Shown: positions 61,462-64,000 of the stretch, piece after piece
Layout of the letters: each line of letters starts with the position of its first letter
Numbering within the stretch: position 1 is the first letter of the stretch
Source: an uncultured Flavobacterium sp.
GTDB lineage: Bacteria > Bacteroidota > Bacteroidia > Flavobacteriales > Flavobacteriaceae
DNA length: 64,000 nucleotides
Assembly (NCBI GenBank): GCA_943912855.1
Contig: CALTVC010000006.1
Span: 1-64,000 of the forward strand
Direction of reading: 5' to 3'
Position numbers and translations under genes: made by a program
The notes under the pieces: generated by a model
The model's input: the letters and a program-made list of their open reading frames with translations, nothing else
Told to the model about the DNA's origin: nothing
Databases searched by the model: none

Positions 61462-62439
61462 ATGAAATTGAGAATGTATTTTTTTGTTGCGGCTCTTGTA
61501 GCAGGATGCAGCAACAGTGATGACAGTAGCGGGAACAACAATCCTGGCGATGTAGACTACAAACAACAAATGCGCGATTTTGTAATCGGCATTAGTACTA
61601 AGGCAAAGGCAGCCCATGCCGGGTTTGCGATTATTCCACAAAATGGGATTGAGCTTGTAAGCAGTACGGGAGATGAAGACGGAACACCTGCCACGGCGTA
61701 TCTTAATGCGATTGATGCCAACGGACAGGAAGACCTGTTTTACGGTTATGACAACGATGACCAGGCTACCGATGCTTCGGCAACATCGTACTTGCGTCAT
61801 TTTTTAGATGTTTCCAAAAACGCGGGAAAGACTATTTTAGCAATTGACTATTGCAGTACACCATCCAAGATTCAGGATTCGTATACAAAGAACCAACAGG
61901 CAGGTTATGTATCATTTGCTGCTACGGAACGTGCGCTGAATGTAATTCCTCCAGGTACACCGCATAATGTAAACAGTAACAATATTACGGCGCTTTCGCA
62001 GGCAAAAAACTTCCTGTACCTGATTAATCCAGAGCATTACACCTCCAAAGAGCAGTTTATAACTGCGGTTACGGCCACGAATTATGATGTGCTGATTATG
62101 GATTTGTACCGCGAGGATGAAACCTTTACCGCAGCCGAAATTACCCGCCTGAAGCAGAAAGCCAATGGTGGTAAGCGTATGGTTATCTGCTATATGTCTA
62201 TTGGCGAAGCGGAAGATTACCGTTACTATTGGCAAAGTGACTGGAGTACAGGCAATCCTTCTTGGCTTACACAGGAAAACCCCGACTGGCCAGGTAATTA
62301 TAAAGTAAAATATTGGGATACTGACTGGCAGGGCATCATTTATAGAAACAATGATTCCTATTTAGACAAGATACTTACTGCCGGTTTTGATGGTGTATAC
62401 CTTGATATTATCGATGCTTTTGAATACTTTGAGCAATAA
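61462..62439 (+). CDS. GH114-like lipoprotein, circularly permuted order
   Basis: A 325-residue lipoprotein: signal with lipobox LVAGC, Cys16, then an acidic/Ser linker. Residues about 181-325 carry the first half of the GH114/TM1410 barrel (YDVLIMDLY, GGKRMVICYMSIGEAEDYRY, NYKVKYWDTDWQGIIY, GFDGVYLDIIDAFEYF). Residues about 36-163 carry what is normally the second half (FAIIPQNGIELV, EDLFYGYDNDD, TILAIDYCSTPSK, GYVSFAATERALN). The order is therefore swapped. GH114 enzymes cut galactosaminogalactan-type polymers; activity here is inferred. It would sit in a membrane facing the periplasm or outside. Confidence 0.8.
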   Translation: MKLRMYFFVAALVAGCSNSDDSSGNNNPGDVDYKQQMRDFVIGISTKAKAAHAGFAIIPQNGIELVSSTGDEDGTPATAYLNAIDANGQEDLFYGYDNDDQATDASATSYLRHFLDVSKNAGKTILAIDYCSTPSKIQDSYTKNQQAGYVSFAATERALNVIPPGTPHNVNSNNITALSQAKNFLYLINPEHYTSKEQFITAVTATNYDVLIMDLYREDETFTAAEITRLKQKANGGKRMVICYMSIGEAEDYRYYWQSDWSTGNPSWLTQENPDWPGNYKVKYWDTDWQGIIYRNNDSYLDKILTAGFDGVYLDIIDAFEYFEQ

Positions 62440-62444
62440 ATTTT

Positions 62445-62506
62445 CAGCCACGAATCGCACAAATTGGCACTAATAAATTTGTGTAAATTCGAGTAATTCG
62501 TGGCTG
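62445..62506. repeat. Palindromic intergenic repeat, REP-like
   Basis: Outer arms CAGCCACGAAT (62445-62455) and ATTCGTGGCTG (62496-62506) are a perfect 11-base inverted repeat. Nested inside are CACAAATT (62458-62465) and AATTTGTG (62476-62483). The CACGAAT/ATTCGTG phrasing resembles dispersed palindromes of flavobacterial genomes; a partial copy (AATTAGTGCAATTCGTGTCT) lies near 58757. Confidence 0.55.
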
Positions 62507-62517
62507 TAATACCAAAT

Positions 62518-62551
62518 AAAAATGGCTGTCTTGAAAAAGGCAGCCATTTTT
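62518..62551. terminator. Bidirectional terminator
   Basis: Stem AAAAATGGCTG (62518-62528) with CAGCCATTTTT (62541-62551), 12-base loop. It serves the rightward lipoprotein gene and the leftward membrane protein gene. Confidence 0.85.
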
Positions 62552-62571
62552 GTTATCTATAAGATGTACTG

Positions 62572-63432
62572 TTACAATTTAAAGATACCACCAAACGCTA
62601 TAATGCGTTGGGTAAAGGTAAAGTGCTGAGAGGCACGGTCTGCACCCTCATGCGTTGTACGGATGTCTGACATGTTAATATAGCCTTGTTTCAGCTCTGC
62701 CTGTACAAAGAAGTACTTAAAGAAGGTAATGTTTAAACCTGCTTTGGCGCCTACACCGTATCCGGCAATATGAAAATCGTCATGTCGTGGCTTACCCAGT
62801 ACCATGGCGTTTGTTTTAGGATAAAGAACGCCACCGTCTACACCTTCGGTAATGTTTACCTGAATTTTATCGGTATTGTTAATGCCCAAGTATTTAGAAA
62901 GGTCGTCTACACGGGCAAATCCTACGTTTATGTAGTTAAGGCCGTCGGTGTGTTCAAACGTAAGGAAGTCCTCGTTCATAACCACAGGTACATTATTGTA
63001 AATGCCGTTGTATGCAGACCCTGGGTCTGTATTAGGCAGGTCAATATAACCGTTAGCGTTAGCCGTCTGGAACTGCGTCATTACATACTTCATGTGGTCA
63101 AAACCAAAGTTGATGTTGTAATGGTCGTTAATAAAATACCCAATCCTGAAGTTTGTCTGCGGGATGGTCATTTTAGTTGGGTTTACGTAATCCATGTGCC
63201 AACCTTTCGGTTTGTCATGGGCTGCTACGTCATACAAAGTGAAATTATACCCGTTTCCGGTAAAATTAATGTCAGACCTTGAGTAACTCTCACGGTTTCC
63301 TCCATAATAAAAGTAAAATTTCCCCTTGTTGTGGGCCGTGTATTTTTCAGGACTTACAGGCGCTTGCTGCGCAAAGGTGTACTGTGAAAAAATACAAAAA
63401 GCTAGTACAACCTTTAGTAAAGGTTGTTTCAT
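62572..63432 (-). CDS. Putative outer membrane beta-barrel protein
   Basis: A 286-residue exported protein with a signal peptide (about 1-21, ending YTFA-QQ). The mature part has the strand and loop pattern of an outer membrane barrel: GKFYFYYGGNRESYSRSDIN, FRIGYFINDHYNINFGFDHM, AGYGVGAKAGLNITFFKYFF and the end AFGGIFKL. I cannot assign a family or ligand. It lies 51 bases downstream of kdsA in the same direction, so the two may share a transcript. Confidence 0.7.
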   Translation of the reverse strand: MKQPLLKVVLAFCIFSQYTFAQQAPVSPEKYTAHNKGKFYFYYGGNRESYSRSDINFTGNGYNFTLYDVAAHDKPKGWHMDYVNPTKMTIPQTNFRIGYFINDHYNINFGFDHMKYVMTQFQTANANGYIDLPNTDPGSAYNGIYNNVPVVMNEDFLTFEHTDGLNYINVGFARVDDLSKYLGINNTDKIQVNITEGVDGGVLYPKTNAMVLGKPRHDDFHIAGYGVGAKAGLNITFFKYFFVQAELKQGYINMSDIRTTHEGADRASQHFTFTQRIIAFGGIFKL

Positions 63433-63483
63433 TATGTGATGTGTGTGTAAAAAATGTGTGTTTGCAATATTGGTTTGGCTTAC

Positions 63484-64000
63484 TTAAAAACCGTTGATGG
63501 TAGCTCTTATGGCGCTAAGTTTTTCCATCAGGCCTTCAAAGTAATCCAGGTGCAGCATGTTTGCTCCGTCGCTTTTGGCATTAGCAGGATCAAAATGCGT
63601 TTCTATAAAAATACCGTCTACACCGGTAGCTATACCCGCGCGTGCTATGGTTTCTATCATATCCGGTCTTCCTCCTGTTACGCCCGCAACCTGGTTAGGC
63701 TGTTGTAGCGAGTGGGTAACATCTAGCACAGTACTTGCAAACTGCTTCATGGTAGGTATGCCACGGAAGTCTACAATCATGTCTTGGTAGCCAAACATGG
63801 TACCACGGTCTGTAACCATAACGTTAGGGTTATTGCTGTCCAATACCTTTTGTACGGCGTGCTTCATACTTTCCGGGCTCATGAACTGACCTTTTTTAAG
63901 GTTTACAGTACGACCCGTTTCGGCAGCAGCAACTACAAGGTCGGTTTGCCTTACAAGGAAAGCAGGGATTTGTAGTACATCTACATACTGAGCTGCTAGT
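63484..64000 (-). CDS. kdsA: 3-deoxy-8-phosphooctulonate synthase (partial, 3' part)
   Basis: Condenses arabinose 5-phosphate with phosphoenolpyruvate to make KDO 8-phosphate for lipopolysaccharide core. About 172 C-terminal residues are in the window; the gene continues past base 64000. The visible part has VDVLQIPAFLVRQTDLVVAA, the AETGRTVNLKKGQFMSPE segment, and further MVTDRGTMFGYQDMIVDFRG, VAGVTGGRPD and ETHFDPANAKSDG, all matching KdsA. The family Cys in IPAFLCRQ is Val here, which points to the metal-independent type. Confidence 0.95.
   Translation of the reverse strand, partial: LAAQYVDVLQIPAFLVRQTDLVVAAAETGRTVNLKKGQFMSPESMKHAVQKVLDSNNPNVMVTDRGTMFGYQDMIVDFRGIPTMKQFASTVLDVTHSLQQPNQVAGVTGGRPDMIETIARAGIATGVDGIFIETHFDPANAKSDGANMLHLDYFEGLMEKLSAIRATINGF

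Noticed and set aside
1..64000. CRISPR arrays, insertion sequences, riboswitches and a second copy of the tRNA-Pro 3' end
   Set aside because: Searched by eye on both strands; none was found.

Overview
The window is chromosomal DNA from a Bacteroidota bacterium, most likely a member of the Flavobacteriaceae close to Flavobacterium. The pointers are a fused SecDF, a roughly 646-residue GyrB, a secreted protein with a type IX secretion (T9SS) sorting domain, a DUF6588 protein, a GreA-like protein often labelled 3-oxoacyl-ACP synthase in this group, and promoters of the form TTG-N20-23-TAnnTTTG ahead of gyrB, secDF and trxB. No rRNA, CRISPR array or insertion sequence was seen. There is one tRNA, tRNA-Pro(TGG).

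Layout. 0.1-2 kb: an AraC regulator and a lone response regulator. 2-9 kb: a glycerol block read leftwards, glpD-glpK-glpF-outer membrane protein, then a terminator and fbp, with a DeoR/GlpR-type repressor divergent from glpD. Together these take glycerol in, convert it to DHAP and feed gluconeogenesis. 9-26 kb: an accessory region between glpR and tRNA-Pro, GC-rich in its first half, with an integrase next to the tRNA. It holds a leftward operon (conserved unknown, DyP peroxidase, catalase-like heme protein, TetR), a divergent AraC regulator, a rightward operon with two oleate hydratases of different subfamilies around an Asp-nucleophile epoxide-hydrolase-like enzyme, a 3-hydroxyacyl-CoA dehydrogenase, a periplasmic catalase with an ankyrin partner, and several decayed genes (TonB C-terminus, DUF2147, T9SS tail, chimeric DUF1810). 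I read it as a genomic island for handling oxidised and unsaturated fatty acids and peroxides.

26-40 kb: trxB, a 1238-residue T9SS cargo protein with four long repeats, a surface-glycan cluster (acyltransferase, Wzx-like flippase, four probable glycosyltransferases, a sugar 3,4-ketoisomerase homologue) and ftsE. 40-48 kb: a large TPR protein with a TonB-receptor-like barrel, a GreA-like protein, a tail-anchored orphan and asnB. 48-50 kb: a small cluster resembling orphan immunity genes plus a gene remnant. 50-64 kb: gyrB with a DUF6588 protein, secDF, exbB-exbD-tonB, a DUF1801 protein, rlmH, ligA, a GH114-like lipoprotein whose sequence order looks circularly permuted, an outer membrane protein and the 3' part of kdsA.

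The most interesting items are the dual oleate hydratase/epoxide hydrolase operon beside the heme peroxidase operon, the permuted GH114-like lipoprotein, the outer membrane protein embedded in the glycerol operon, and the patchwork of gene fragments at 21.1-21.8 kb.
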